Positions 10,879-23,200 of a stretch of DNA of 64,000 nucleotides are shown here, one piece after another (the stretch's first letter is position 1; each line of letters starts with the position of its first letter). Origin of the DNA: Oxyruncus cristatus (Eukaryota; Chordata; Aves; Passeriformes; Cotingidae); assembly GCA_013399855.1 (NCBI GenBank), contig VXAY01005017.1:223952-287951 (forward strand), given 5' to 3'. The position numbers and the translations under genes are program-made. A model generated the notes under the pieces. The model searched no databases. It worked only from the letters and a program-made list of their open reading frames with translations, and was not told the DNA's origin.

Positions 10879-12237
10879 GCTAAAGCGCAGTCACACTCAG
10901 TGGCACACAGTTAGCATCAGTGGTGTAGGTAACATCTTTAATTTTTTCTGTAGAGTCCGAAACACAAAACTTGAGTATCACTCCACTTGGCCATGATTGC
11001 AAGTCAGTAGAGGGCAGCAGGACACGTGCCCACTAAGCAGTTGTTACACTGTAATGTATATTTTATTGATGTCTTAAAATGGATGGCTTGCTATATTTAT
11101 GACAACATTTATTACAGGACATAGAGTTCACCTCACTGGAACAAACCATTTAGTTCATCTTATCCAGTAAGCGGCTGACAGTGGCAGTGAATAACTGATG
11201 TCTCAGAGCAAGCATAAAAATAAACAAGATGCACTCAGCCAATTGTGCCAAACCTCTGCAGGCGATTAGCTAACACCCTCAAGCATGAAATCTGATTACC
11301 TTATTATCATCTTAGCTTGCATAGGCATGGATTCTTAGCAATGCTATTAGTTATCCGCTCCTCTTTAGAACGTAGCTATAGTGGTTTGCCTCGATGAGTT
11401 CCTGCAGCAATGATTTTCACAAACATATTATGCAAACTTTTTTCCTTCTGATCAGTCTTGTTAACAGAATTTCAACAGCAGAAACGTGTGTTCATATCTA
11501 AAATATAAAAGTTGATACTTGAATGGACACTTATTTTAAATGAATTTTTAGACTGAAAATTTAGTCAAGCCTTAATTAAAAGTCATAAAATGATGAATTT
11601 TCCTTATGATCTTAAACATCACAGAATTCTTCTTTAAAAGAGAAAGAGTTTTACTCCATGCCCTAAAAGGATCAAAACTCATGCTACTTTTAAAATGAAT
11701 CCTGAGTTTCTCATATAGTCACATGGCACTTAGAGCTGAGGATGTATGTTAATGATGAAACAGGACAAGGCTTGAAAAACTGTGCAAGTTCATAACGGTG
11801 GATTTATAATACCTGCATAAAAGGGAGCCCATCCTCAGCTGCAATGCCCTTGACAAGCCTAAATACAATCAGTAGTCCTAAGGAGGTTTGATTGATTAAC
11901 TGCTGACAGACCTACCAAAGCAAGTATGACAAAAACCTAAAAAAATTCACAATCTACACAGCTATAATCTCTTGACTTTAGTTTTCTCCTTCCTTCCCTT
12001 TGCAAGCAAGCTGGGAGAAAAGATAGGCCTTGAAGAAGAGCTTATAAGAAACTGAGACTTATGTGTAGTCAAACTTCTTGCATTACTTCTGATGAAATTT
12101 GCATATCAGGACTTTAAAGAACAGAACTGATTGCCTGCTCTTTAGCCCATTTGTTGGAGTTATGACCATGACTCACCAACCCCCCCCCCCCTCCAAATCA
12201 CCCATAATCTGCTAGGATTTTGGAATCACTCATGATG
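10879..12237. other. Unique sequence, possible conserved noncoding element
   Basis: No gene or repeat recognised. The part at about 11040-11420 has balanced composition, scattered CpGs and no open frame, the usual look of conserved noncoding DNA, but conservation cannot be assessed from one sequence. A run of 12 C lies at 12180-12191. Confidence 0.4.
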
Positions 12238-12242
12238 GTTAA
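12238..12242 (+). repeat. Target-site duplication, left copy (GTTAA)
   Basis: GTTAA (GTTAAT if extended by one base) precedes the LTR at 12243 and recurs directly after its other end at 13370. Five bases is the usual duplication length for ERVL-class and six for ERVK-class elements, so the shared T leaves the class open. Confidence 0.7.
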
Positions 12243-13369
12243 TATAGTGGGTAGACCCTGCCTAGACACTAGGTGCCCACGAAGAATCTTTGTCTCTCTG
12301 CTCCTCATCTGGACAGGGGAAAATAAATATAACTGAAGGATCATGGGTTTAAAGGCCCGGAGAGATTCGGTCTCTTATTTTTATTTTTTCTCGTGACAAT
12401 TCATGTAATTCACGTAACAGTGAATTAGTGTCATAAACAAAAGACTTGGGGGAGCTTCTTTAATTTACGACCAGTCAAATGAGCTTAGAGTAATAGGAAG
12501 AAAAAACAAATCTTAAAACCTTCCTCCCACATCTCCCTTTTTCCTGGGCTCATCTTTACTCTCATTTTCTCTACCTTCTTCCCCTGCAGCAGTGCAGCAG
12601 GACAGGGAATGGGGTTAGCAGTCAGTTCGTCACATGTTACCTCTCTACACCTTCCTCTTCAGGGGGAGGACTCCTCACTTTCTTTCTCTGCTCCACCATG
12701 GTGTCCCTCCCATGGGAGACAGTCTTCACAAACTTCTCCAACATGAGTCCTTCCCATGGACTGCAGTTTTTCAGGAACTGCTCCATTGTGCGTCCCTTCC
12801 ATGGTGTGGAGTCTCTCAGGAACAGGGTGCTCCGGTGTGCATCCCCTGCTGGGTCACAAGTCCTGCCTGCAAACCTGTTCCAGCACGGAGTCCTCTCTCC
12901 ATAGGGCCATAGGTCCTGCCAGGAGGCTTCCCACAGGGTCACAGCCTCATTCAGGCTGTGAATGAGGATGGATCTGCTCCAGGACCTGTTCCAACATGGG
13001 GTCCTCCATGGGCTACAGGAAGACAGCCTGTTTCGCCATGGTCTTCACCACAGGCTGCAGCGGAATCTGTGCTTCTTGTTCTCCTTCTGCACTGACCTTG
13101 GTGTCTACAGAGTTGTTTCTCTCACAGATTGTCACTCCTCTCTCTGGTTGCAATTTTGAAGGTTCTTTTTTTTTTCTTCCTTTCTTCAATATATTATTCC
13201 AGAGCTGCTACCATGATCACTGATGGGTGCAGACTTGGCCAGCAGCGAGTCCATCTTGGAACTGTCTGCCATGGACTTTGTTGGACATGGGGGAAGTTTC
13301 TACTATCTTCTCACAGAAGCCATCCCTTCCCCCACCGATATAAAAACCTTGACCTGCAAACCCAATCCA
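12243..13369 (-). mobile_element. Solo LTR of an avian endogenous retrovirus, ~1.13 kb
   Basis: The unit is bounded by a matching GTTAA(T) duplication. Its low-coordinate end (TATAGTGGGTAGACCCTG) matches the ends of the LTRs at 8037 and 55457, and its high-coordinate end (TGCAAACCCAATCCA) matches the end of the copy at 56913. Orientation is inferred: read on the minus strand it starts TGGATTGGGTTTG and ends near CCCACTATA, and the shared end corresponds to U5 of the 8037 LTR. Inside, from about 12700 to 13080, is a degenerate ~45-50-bp tandem pattern built around CTCCA-C-TG and CCATGG motifs. No internal retroviral sequence lies between the duplications, so this is a solo LTR left by LTR-LTR recombination. 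Open frames here (12634-13223, both strands) are side effects of the LTR's GC content and repeats. Confidence 0.8.
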
Positions 13370-13374
13370 GTTAA
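13370..13374 (+). repeat. Target-site duplication, right copy (GTTAA)
   Basis: Right-hand partner of the duplication at 12238-12242; directly abuts the LTR end at 13369. Confidence 0.7.
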
Positions 13375-14165
13375 TTACTGTTTTCACAGGTTTCCATACA
13401 CTATATTCTCTCCAGTGAAATAACACTTTACTGTAGACTCTACTGTACTGCATAAATCTGGAATCATTTTCTGCTGTAAAGAGTCAAGGAATTGTCAGAT
13501 GTCAGATTGCATTTAATGTCATAAAAGGTCCATGCAGAAAAGACAACAGTGAGTTAAATATCTGGCTATAAAAATCCGGCATTTTAGTTTTTGTTTACTT
13601 TTCTTTTTTTTTTCCACTTCTTTTTCCCATGGATGTACTGCTTAGACAGTTTAGAAAATAGGCATGAGAATGAAATAGGAAGATGTATTCGAATTGCACA
13701 GGGAGAAAAGGCATCAGCATGCTGAAATGAAATCTTTCGCTCATTGTACCTTACTTCACAGCAAAACAAGAAGCTGACAAGAACAGTTTGCAGTATCCCA
13801 GAAATCATGGAGATACTCCCAAATGAGAAGCTGAGGCACATTAAAGAAAAGGGGAAAATGAACAGTATGCATCCCTGTTTTACGTTCTGTACATCACTGC
13901 TTTCAGCAGCACAAATATAATAAAAAGACACACAGTCTTTTTGCTTGTTTTTCTTGCTACTTCTCCCAGGCCCCTACGTATTTCTTATTAAACAGTTGTG
14001 GAAGAAACACAAAAGCGACCTTGAGTGCTGGAGATTCCCACACCTTCACCTCTGTACGCTTGGCTCTGGTGTATGGAGTCATATAACCCTTTTCTCATCT
14101 TGCCACAGTGAATGCTGTGCTACCTTCTGCATATCCAGCTATTTGAATCAGAGTATCATTTTTAC
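13375..14165. other. Unique sequence, no gene seen
   Basis: No domain, RNA gene or repeat recognised. The minus-strand open frame at 13584-13931 is hydrophobic and low-complexity at its C-terminus (Lys-rich) and is not supported as a gene. Confidence 0.5.
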
Positions 14166-14297
14166 TGGTTGGTGTGTTTTTTGTGTTTTTTTATAGGTTT
14201 TTTTTGTGTTTTGTTTTGTTGAGTTTTTTTGTGGGTTTTTTTTTGGTTGGTTGGTTGGTTGGGGTTTTTTTTATTTGTTTGGTTTTTTTTCCCCCCC
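14166..14297 (+). repeat. T/G-rich simple sequence with (GGTT)n and terminal C run
   Basis: Nearly all T and G on the plus strand, including a GGTT run near 14243-14262, ending in a seven-C run at 14291-14297. One of several strand-asymmetric T/G or A/C tracts in the window. Confidence 0.9.
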
Positions 14298-17210
14298 ATA
14301 GTTCTGAGAGCATACATTACTGGGAAAATGTAGCTTTCTAATGTCCATGGGGTGACTCCACTCTGTCCTCTTTCATTATTTGCTATATGTATATTGTCTG
14401 ATTTGGTCCTTTTACAGCCTGACAAGGTAGCATTACAACTGTTGCCACAGTAAAATTCCATACCAGCATGAGCTCTTGTCTTCTACAGGGTTTTGTCAGC
14501 TATATATATAAAACTTTGTTTTTTGTCACTGTGCCACTTATTTTAAGTTAATTTTAAGTCAATTTTAGGTCTTTCCCTGGAATGGGTTTGATTCTTTGGG
14601 GATGATGAGAAAGGGTAGTGTTAGGGTTGTTTTTTTGGGGGGATAGCCTTTTCAGTGACATAGAAACTGGGGCTCCAGGTACCATTAGGATCTTTCCTAT
14701 TAATGTCAGACTGGTTGCTATGGAGTCACTTGCTGCCTTCCAGTCTAGGGCTGTCTGACTTCCTCAGCCACTTTCATCTGTGACATTTGATTCTCATGCT
14801 TTTGTTTTCAGCACTGTGACCCAGAGCCCTGTCTCCCAGCTCCTTGGTACTGCTCCTTTCCAGCTTACAGATCCACTCCATCTCACTTGTTTGTGTAATG
14901 GTTCTATTAAGCATCACTCAGCTGCTTTAGGCTGCAGAACAGCTGTTACAACGGAACCCTGTTTGAAAGAGATGTGCATTCCTCGGCAGATGAGACCATG
15001 CATTTCTAAATAAGAGAGGATTTATATAGAAACAGAAGTCCATTTAAAAAATACTGGTTTGTTTTTTGGGTCTTTTTTTTCATGATTTGAGTTCAGATGG
15101 AACAAACAGAAAGGTAGGAAGAGTATAATACAAAAAAAAAACCAACCAGAAAAACAAGTGAGAATAGAGAGATTTGAAAAGACAATTGAGAGCTTAGTTT
15201 TTCAGTTCTGTGGCTTTGGTAATTGTCTAAGAGAATGTAAATGCATTTGAGTTTTTCTGAGGGAGAGATTTCTTTTTAACAAAATTTATACTATGAAAAA
15301 AAAAATTTTTTTTTGTAAATAATGACTCTTCAATGTTTCAATTTATGTCTAACATACCAGATAGTCTCATTTTTACATTATATTTTATACTTGTGCTGAA
15401 TGGTTTTCATTTGTTAGCTTACTACAGTAAATGGAATTCATTAATCTGAGACAAAAGTAATTATAACAAAGAACATAAAATATCAGATTATTAGGATGAT
15501 ATCTTTCTCTGTCAAGATGGATTACTTCAGTCCATTCATCATCTCATAGAAACAGTAAGTTACTTTAGAAGGAATGTGGCCTGAATTTAAATCTGAAAAC
15601 GTATATAAGAGTACGTCTTGTACTTAAAAAAAAAAGAAAGCACTCAAGAATGATATCCATGGTATGCTTGATATATTAAAGGTTAGTTGTTAAATGTACA
15701 GATATTTCACTTCCATTTTTAAATAGAAGTTGAATAAAATTTCACATTGAATCAAACTTCACAGAAGTGAATTTCATACCAAAATGATATTCAAGAGATT
15801 GTGGTAGCAACTGTTTTCAGTATGGGAAATGATTCAGTATTTCAGCCTCTACCTTCCAATGAATGGGAGATGTCCTTCCCTGTAGTTCAGGAGTGCCCAT
15901 AGAGCCCCTGATTTCTTTGAATTGTCTCAAAACTGGGCAGTGGAGCCCACTGCACTTTTCCTTCCTTTCCTGAGTGTTATAAAAGCAAACTTTTCAACCT
16001 CTTTGTTTTTGTCACGGCTAGGACAAAGAGACAGAGTTCAGCAATACAGAAACCCAGATTTGTTTTCCCAGGACCTTTAAACTTGCTGCGCCCAGAGGGA
16101 GGTAGAGGGCTTTGCTGGGGCATAATATATGTGGATATTGCCACTACCAACAGAAAAAGCAATATTTACTGTGGATGCCTTTTACTGTGTTAGAGATAAG
16201 CATGGGTGCGTGCTGCACACCGTCCTACAAGACTGCAATTGCTCTCTTTGTTACAGATTCTTTTCATCAGTGGAGCCTCTTTCATGGCATGGACTGCAGT
16301 GGCAAACTACAATTTAATTTCAAATATCCCATAAAATCTGATTTAAAAACCACAATAAGCCCCCTAAAAATATTTTTAATTGTAGTTTTCAGTAAACCAT
16401 AAAAGCTGTTTAACTTCTGTGGGTTTCAAAAGTAAAAAGTAAAAGTCTCACAAATATGCTGTCAATTTACTACTATGAATGGATAGTTCTGTATTTTTAC
16501 CTACCTGTACATATTTAAGCCTATTTTAAAATTCAGATAGATGCCCTGGGAATGTGCACCCTAGAAATTGTTCCTAAATGTGACGATGTCAAGAGAATGT
16601 CTTCAGGAACACTCGACTCATAATATTTTACTGAAAAATCTTGCTCGTTTTTTCTAGAGATGAGGCCTGGTTTTTACAACTGAAGGAAATAGAGTGTTCT
16701 GCCCCAGCACTTGGCTGGGGCTAATCTAACTTTATAATCCACTTAGATTTAAATCCTTTTGGAGAAATGTGTGTATGAAGGAGACTGATAAAGTCATGGT
16801 GTGAAAATCAAAGTACCTCACTTATATGAAGATCCTCAAAAGAGTATGCAGTGCAATGCTAGCAGAGAATCTCTTGTTTGTCATAGAATTTTTTTGTTCA
16901 GAAATGGATGTGCAATGCTATAGGAAACAATGTTACCATTCCAGCTATCAGGAATCTTGACTGTCCAAAGAAAAAATTATCATCTTGGAAAAAAAAAAAA
17001 AGTACTTGATTTTGTAACTGAGATTCTAAATTTTCATGACATATCAAAGAGAACAGCAAGTATTGTTATTCTATCATTAAAACAGCAAAACTAGTCTCTA
17101 TTGAATAGATTAAAACACAGAAAAACAAGGTGTAATGTTGGCTTTTTTTTTAATTGTAGTTCACATGCTATTACAAATTCTCAGAAATACAATATGGATT
17201 TTTGTTTCAC
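14298..17210. other. Unique sequence, no gene seen
   Basis: No transposable element recognised. The sub-region 14640-15010 is less AT-rich and carries a 77-codon open frame (14780-15013) without recognisable motifs. A small GC hairpin (GCCCCAG at 16701-16707 with CTGGGGC at 16715-16721) is present. Confidence 0.5.
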
Positions 17211-17280
17211 TACAATAAAAAAAAAACAAAAAACAAAAAAAACCCAAAAACTAACAAACAAACAAAACCAAGCAAAACCC
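17211..17280 (+). repeat. A/C-rich simple sequence
   Basis: Runs of A broken by C or CCC (AAAACAAAC-type units). It is the reverse-strand equivalent of the T/G tracts elsewhere in the window. Confidence 0.9.
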
Positions 17281-19082
17281 AAAGTAGTTATATTTGCATT
17301 TTTTTAAAGGGATTCAGTTTATGTACTCTTAATTTTAATTGTCTTTGTATTGAAAGTAAAATCAGAATGCAGTTAGTGTGAACTCTTTTTATCTGTAGGC
17401 AATGGTCCATAATCTTCTATTTTCTGTCCCCACTTGTCAAGAATAGATAGAAAATATCAACAGCTTCCAGTGATAGTTCAGCCAGGTGAAAAACAGAGCA
17501 TAGTCCCTTAGGAAGTCATGACATTGTGACATTTGTGTCAGCTACTCAAACTTTTTTATAGGACAAACTATTCTGAGAGTCCAAAAAGTTTAAGACCTAA
17601 AAATTACAGACTTCCTTGTTTTAGTTGGTTTTGGTGTTCAGCTGGATATCCCTGTATTGCCACATCACTGCATAAGGGCATACTTGATACTTTCCTTCCC
17701 TTTTCTTGTTCTATATGATTTAACTTCATCAGACAAGACATTTATTAATGTCTTAACCTGTCCAGAAAAGTCTGGACCCATAGGAAATCCATTCAGCAAT
17801 GTATGCATAACACCATGACATCACTAGTACATACACCTGCACATTGAACAACTTATAAGAAAACTATATTTGAATTGGAGTATTAAAAATATTTCATTTA
17901 GATTCACATTTTTTAATCTAAAGCAAATTAATCAGTAAGTTTCAATGAGAAAAAAAAAATAAACCTCCATAGAATTTCCATAAAGAAATTTCATTTAGAG
18001 AAGTCTTTATTTACTATTCCTTACCTAAGTGCCATTTATTTGTCCAGCTTCTAGGTGTCATAGTACCTAGCTATAAAATAAAAAAAAAATGAAAACAGAG
18101 ATTTTAATGCAACTTATTGAAGAGAGGAGTGAACCTCTATCCATCTCTAGCATCAGATTCTGCTCTGTGCTGGATGTCAGTAGAATTATACTGGTACTCA
18201 TGATTGAAAGGGAGACAACTGTCAAGCTGAAGGGACTTCAGAGACAGTCAAGCACAGTGCATCTGAAAATGTGGTCTGTAAACATTCTGTGCACCCGCTG
18301 CATTCTTGCCAAAGCAAAGGTCGAGATTCTCCTGTGTAGAAACACTAGCTGTAATAAGTCTCTACAGGATTTTCTGAGGACAATGTTTGTCCCAAGTTAC
18401 TTAGCAAAAGGATGGTTGGTAATTTCACTGGAAAATACTTTTAACTTTAGTCCACAACTAGAACAAAGAAAAGTATCAAATCTGACTGTCAAACCTTGGC
18501 TCACTGCTACATGTATTAAAAACTTATGCTGTGTTACTGAAACACGTCTTCAAAATTAACAACACAATATGTCTTCTTTTAGTCTTTCTGTCACATATAT
18601 AATTTAGGGGAAAAAATAGAGGAAAGCAAAGATATTGGCTGAGGAAACTTCATTTGTTACTGTGATTACTTTGAGAACAAGAGGTTGTTGGTTTTTTTTT
18701 TTAATTTATTTTTTTTGCTGAACACTCTGAAAACCTTAAATTTTCCATCTGATCTTTTTCTTCGTTATCAGTTTTGTGTGATAAATTACCGTGTGACTCA
18801 TCTGCAGGTTGGGCACAAGGAGTCACACAACATCTCTGACTTAAATAGTGAACAACTGCTTCCATTTCCACAAATCAGAGAAGAAGAATGCCCTTTGAGT
18901 GCTTTACATAATAAATGACACTTAAATTTCTTCAGGAAAATCCTTTCTGAAATTGCAAAATTATGAAATCACCACCTTATTTCACCTTCCCATCCAAATT
19001 CCCAGCAAAGACAATTGAAAACTGGAAACATAGATGCCTATACTTAAATAGACTGGTCACAACTTAGGTGGCTATCTCCATA
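17281..19082. other. Unique sequence; longest plus-strand open frame is not supported
   Basis: A 156-codon open frame lies at 18089-18559. It has no recognisable domain, no codon signature and no flanking exon signals, and a frame of this length is expected by chance in 64 kb of six-frame sequence. Otherwise AT-rich unique DNA. Confidence 0.5.
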
Positions 19083-19913
19083 TGTAATAATTTTTAAAGG
19101 AGTTTTTTAGTCTGTTGTGATCAGTGGGAAGATACCCACGATGTACTGGGTGCAGATACCCCACTCTGTCCAACACAGCCGGCTCCAGCGGTTCCAGCGG
19201 CTCCAGAGGCCCCAGCGGCCCCAGCGCAGGGCACAACAGAGCCTCTCAACCACGGGCAGGAGAGAGCCCCGGGGAAAGCCTGGGCAAGGGAAGGTAAAAC
19301 GCTGCCCGGCAGCCAGGGCTGAGGGAGGGGAACCGGGTGAGAAACAGCCCTGCGAGCCCCGAGGGCAGAGCGGGAGGAGGGCGGGAGGGGAGGAGAAACC
19401 TCCGTGGAACAGATGAATACATCCTGAGGGAAGCTGGAGAGCCCTGGAGAGCCCGTATCCTGAAGGACTACACTACATGGGAAGGCCCCACACAGGAGCA
19501 GGGGAAGAGAGTGATGTCGGAGGTGAAAAAATCTCCAAGGAGCAGTGGGAGAGATGGAGGAGTGCTCTCTACGCCAAACAAAATGCATGACAGAGACATC
19601 GCCGAAAGACCATCTCCAACATGAGCATTGACAGTTTTATCAACCCTATATGATATATATTAATTGTTAATGCATGTTACAAGTGTTTGTACCCCAGTTT
19701 ATTAATCTTTTACCCTCAGTTTTATCCCTAGTTTATTTCTAATTTTTGATTGGTTCCCTGTTGCTGCATTGCACCATTTTCCATATATGGCTATTTGCCA
19801 CCTCTAGTTATAATATTCCAACCCACTTTTTCCTATTATGGATAAAGCCCTACCTACCTTTCTCCTAATTTGTAATGCTCCTCCCTAATTCTAGCACCTT
19901 CCCTGTCCAACCC

Positions 19914-19920
19914 TATATAA
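19914..19920 (+). promoter_or_regulatory. TATA box of the LTR
   Basis: TATATAA about 108 bp upstream of the AATAAA at 20028 in the same LTR; spacing fits promoter and poly(A) signal flanking an LTR R region. Confidence 0.6.
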
Positions 19921-20027
19921 ACCCGAACCTTTGTACCTCCCCCGGATTCGCCCGGAGGATTTTGCAAGAGCTGCGTCTCTTTGCACCTCCAATCCCTTGG
20001 GTTCGCTACCCGCGCTTCATTACCATC

Positions 20028-20033
20028 AATAAA
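20028..20033 (+). terminator. Poly(A) signal of the LTR (AATAAA)
   Basis: Canonical hexamer followed by a GT-rich stretch (GCGGTTGGTGAGTGT), as expected for a cleavage/polyadenylation site in an LTR. Confidence 0.6.
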
Positions 20034-20242
20034 TAAGCGGTTGGTGAGTGTCTCCAAGAGGCTACTAACCTTCCGAACCCAAAAGGCGAGTCTGCGCCTT
20101 TCCTGATAACGCGGTCGGCGTTAGAGTGACATGGAAGGAGCAGCACAGAGGAGCTCTTATGGACTGACTGCAGCCCTCCATTCTCCATCCAGTTGTGCCA
20201 CCCTCACCTGTGAGAGTTGGGTAGCCAGGGTTAACCACTACA

Positions 20243-23200
20243 CCATGGAATGAGGGGTTTTTAAAAGCACTCAAGGGTGCTTCCTACTCTTGGTTTGAAG
20301 GCATCGTTGGGTCTTGTCCACATCCTATACTAACTCTCACAAGTAGATTTCCACTCAAAAGAAGGAGCGCATTCAATCCATACTGGAGCTGTAATGTAGT
20401 TTATGTAATGCAGTAATGCAGTTTAAAAGGATACTGATGTGAATGACTAGATTACATCTTGACTTTTGAGGCAAGCATTCATTGCAAACTTAGTCCAGGT
20501 ACAACCTCAAATTGCAAAGCACTCTTCTATCCAGTAAAGCATCTTAACACCTCCCCATCCTAGACTGGTTCTAGACCAGTTGACTTCAAGTCCAAATATT
20601 GATGTTTTTATGGAACATTGTAATACAGAGTTTATTACTGATGGAAAAATATTAACAAATATATTAAAAATAGATAAAACTACCACATATGTAATAAAAT
20701 CAAGTACATAATAAGATAAAAAACTGCAATCAACACCATTCTTCTGTAAATATTCAAGAAGGCCATTATTTTTAAGCATAATTTATTATCTCCAAACCAT
20801 TGACAACTAATTATTGTGCTCAAAGCAACAAGGAGCATTTGCAATGAAATGCTAACAAACATCTTAATTGTAAATCTCTGGAGATCTGATTCATATTAAT
20901 ATGGAAATTAAATATTAAATGGCTAATGCTGGACTTTGCAGTCTGTTGACCTGCATTCTAAGCACTTCCAGTTTGACACAGATAAATGCTGCATCAATAT
21001 TCTGGAGGAGATCGCCTTTATTTTAGTTCAGAAAGTAATGATCTATTTGCTTAATATATGTATATTAGAGGTATTAATGTTTCAGTAAAGCACTGGAAAT
21101 AACATCTCTGTTTAAACAACCTTGAAAACACTCACTCACACCTGGGATATTACTCAGTGTGGATGGGTTGTACTGGTCACACTGGGATTCCAGTAAAGGG
21201 ATTACATGTTGCCTATGGTTAGCTGTGTGCCACTGGGCTTTCTTCCTCTAATTCATATTTGATGTGGCTACTCTGAGGGCAGGGATTGCTCTGCAGTATG
21301 CTTCAGATCCTCCTGGTCCCTTGCTTAGCCAGGTCAGATACTTGTCCTGACAAATGTTATTACCTGACAATAATAGCAGTGGAAAGTTCCTCCCAACCTA
21401 AATCTGGGGTTTACCCAGCAACTAGGATGCACTCCTAGTTCCAACATTTACAGTTCCAATTAATCATAAGTTGGAATACTTATTAACAAACTTCAAAAAT
21501 AAGAATATTTTTGTACAAATCTGTCAAGCTTTCACCAAAGTAGTCAGCCACTTGCATATTCCTAGGAAACAGTCTAATCCAACTTTCCTATGCTGCATTC
21601 TTTAATAAAAATATTATGATACCTTGCTAACAGGAAGGTTCTGGTATATACATGGTGCTCGTGTCGTATTCAGACCATTACCCTCAATGTGTATGTTGTG
21701 CCATGGCAGATCAGAGGTACAAATCAGTCATACAGACTTAGCAGTGGAAATGACCTGCATGACTGTAGTTGCACACTGAAATGGAGATTTGCTAGAGGCT
21801 AAGATGTCTTCATGTGGAAACACTACATCTTTGTTGGGAGCTCAGACTATCTTTGACAGAAATGGTGCTAGATGAAAACACATGCATGCCACACATGAGT
21901 GCCGAGTATTTCATGCACCACTATTGCGTACATGTTCTGGATGTACAATGAATCATGCTCTGTAGCTCTTTCTGTGGGTAAAGGGCCAGACAATACAGTT
22001 TTCCTTCTAAAAATATTCAAACTTTTCAAAGCCATATGTTCTAGAAAGGACTAGATTTTACTTTGAAAATAAAACTCTGGAGGCAATTAAAAAAAAAAAA
22101 AAAGAAGCAATATCATTTGCACTCACAACTTCATGGGGAGATGCATATTTCACAAAGAGATGCTTTTAATGTTCCTTTTTGACTGAAACTTTAAGTACCC
22201 TGTAGATTCTAAAAAAGTATCTTTAAAGAAATATCAAGCATAGTCATTCAGGCAGGTAGGTAATATACACATCTTCATGGCATATGTCATTTTCTGCCTC
22301 AAGACAATCATTCATTCAAGATAGATAGTACATTGTAATTCAGGAAATCCTAGTGGAGGAGTCTTTATAATTAGCAACCCTGAGCTGCAGACTTGTCAAA
22401 AGAATAGTTTTGTGTTCACATAAGTCATGACAAGTTTTTTTGCTTCGTGAGTCATTCTTTTCTCTTCTCTCTTTTCCTCATCTGAAGTAAAAAATTTCCA
22501 AGCAGCTTGTCATCAGATGTGTCTAAAGTACAAATATCCCTAATGAATGGCATCTGACAAGTTCTTTTCAAATACCTTATGTAAAGGGCAGCTACCACAA
22601 GCAGCTGCAGTTTGTTTGACGTTGTTCATCAAGTTTCATTGACAGTAAATGGTATATACCCAGTGTGAGTGTATATTATCTATCTTTAAGTATTATTGAT
22701 AATAGAGCATAACAATATTTATGCTGTTGGATGATTGTTTGACTGGGTAATATAATTTCTGCAAAAATATGCCTACTACCTCTTCAACTTAAGATTGGTC
22801 TTCAAAAGTTCCTTTGCATTTTTTGAGTTTACATATTGTTAAATGAGGCAAAATTTTCTATAGAAAGACTTAAATAAGCAGTCAGGTCTTAGAGGGAACA
22901 ACTTATCTTCCAAATGGAAAGCCTAATAAGAATTGGAGTTATCTTAATGTCTTAAAAGCTTTGCAACCAATATTAATGAATCCCGCTAATGAGATTTTCC
23001 CCTCTATTTGCCTGTAGGTGAAGTGACCAGGGAAGGTGTATGACAATAAACACCTAGAATACATGGTGGTAGCATTCTGTAGTGCTTTTTAAAGCTAAAT
23101 CAATAACTTGAGAACAGAAATTTTACTATCTGAGATGGTAAATCGACGGAGATCTACCAAAACAGTTACCAATAACCAGTTCAAAATAGATTCTTTGATC

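Larger units (their letters stand above)
19083..20242 (+). mobile_element. LTR (solo or 3') with GC-rich U3
   Basis: Plus-strand LTR signals are clear: TATATAA at 19914-19920, AATAAA at 20028-20033 and an end in CCACTACA at 20242. The implied R is about 80-90 bp and U5 about 200 bp. No primer-binding site follows, so it is not a 5' LTR. The left edge is uncertain. TG at 19083, preceded by CCATA against CCATG after the right end, gives a 4-of-5 duplication and a 1,160-bp LTR. Alternatively a purine-rich run at 19547-19561 could be a polypurine tract, with a shorter LTR starting near 19563. The part 19150-19620 is strikingly GC-rich and purine-biased, with repeated CCAGCGG units, unlike anything nearby. 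Open frames there on both strands are composition effects. Confidence 0.6.

Noticed and set aside
12634..13453. Cluster of overlapping open frames on both strands
   Set aside because: Lies in a solo LTR with internal degenerate repeats; the same frames recur partly in the 56-kb copy.
18089..18559. Longest plus-strand open frame (156 codons)
   Set aside because: No recognisable domain or exon signals; a frame of this length is expected about once by chance in 64 kb of AT-rich six-frame sequence.
19121..19588. 155-codon minus-strand frame and overlapping plus-strand frames in the GC-rich island
   Set aside because: GC-rich composition removes stop codons in several frames at once; located in an LTR.
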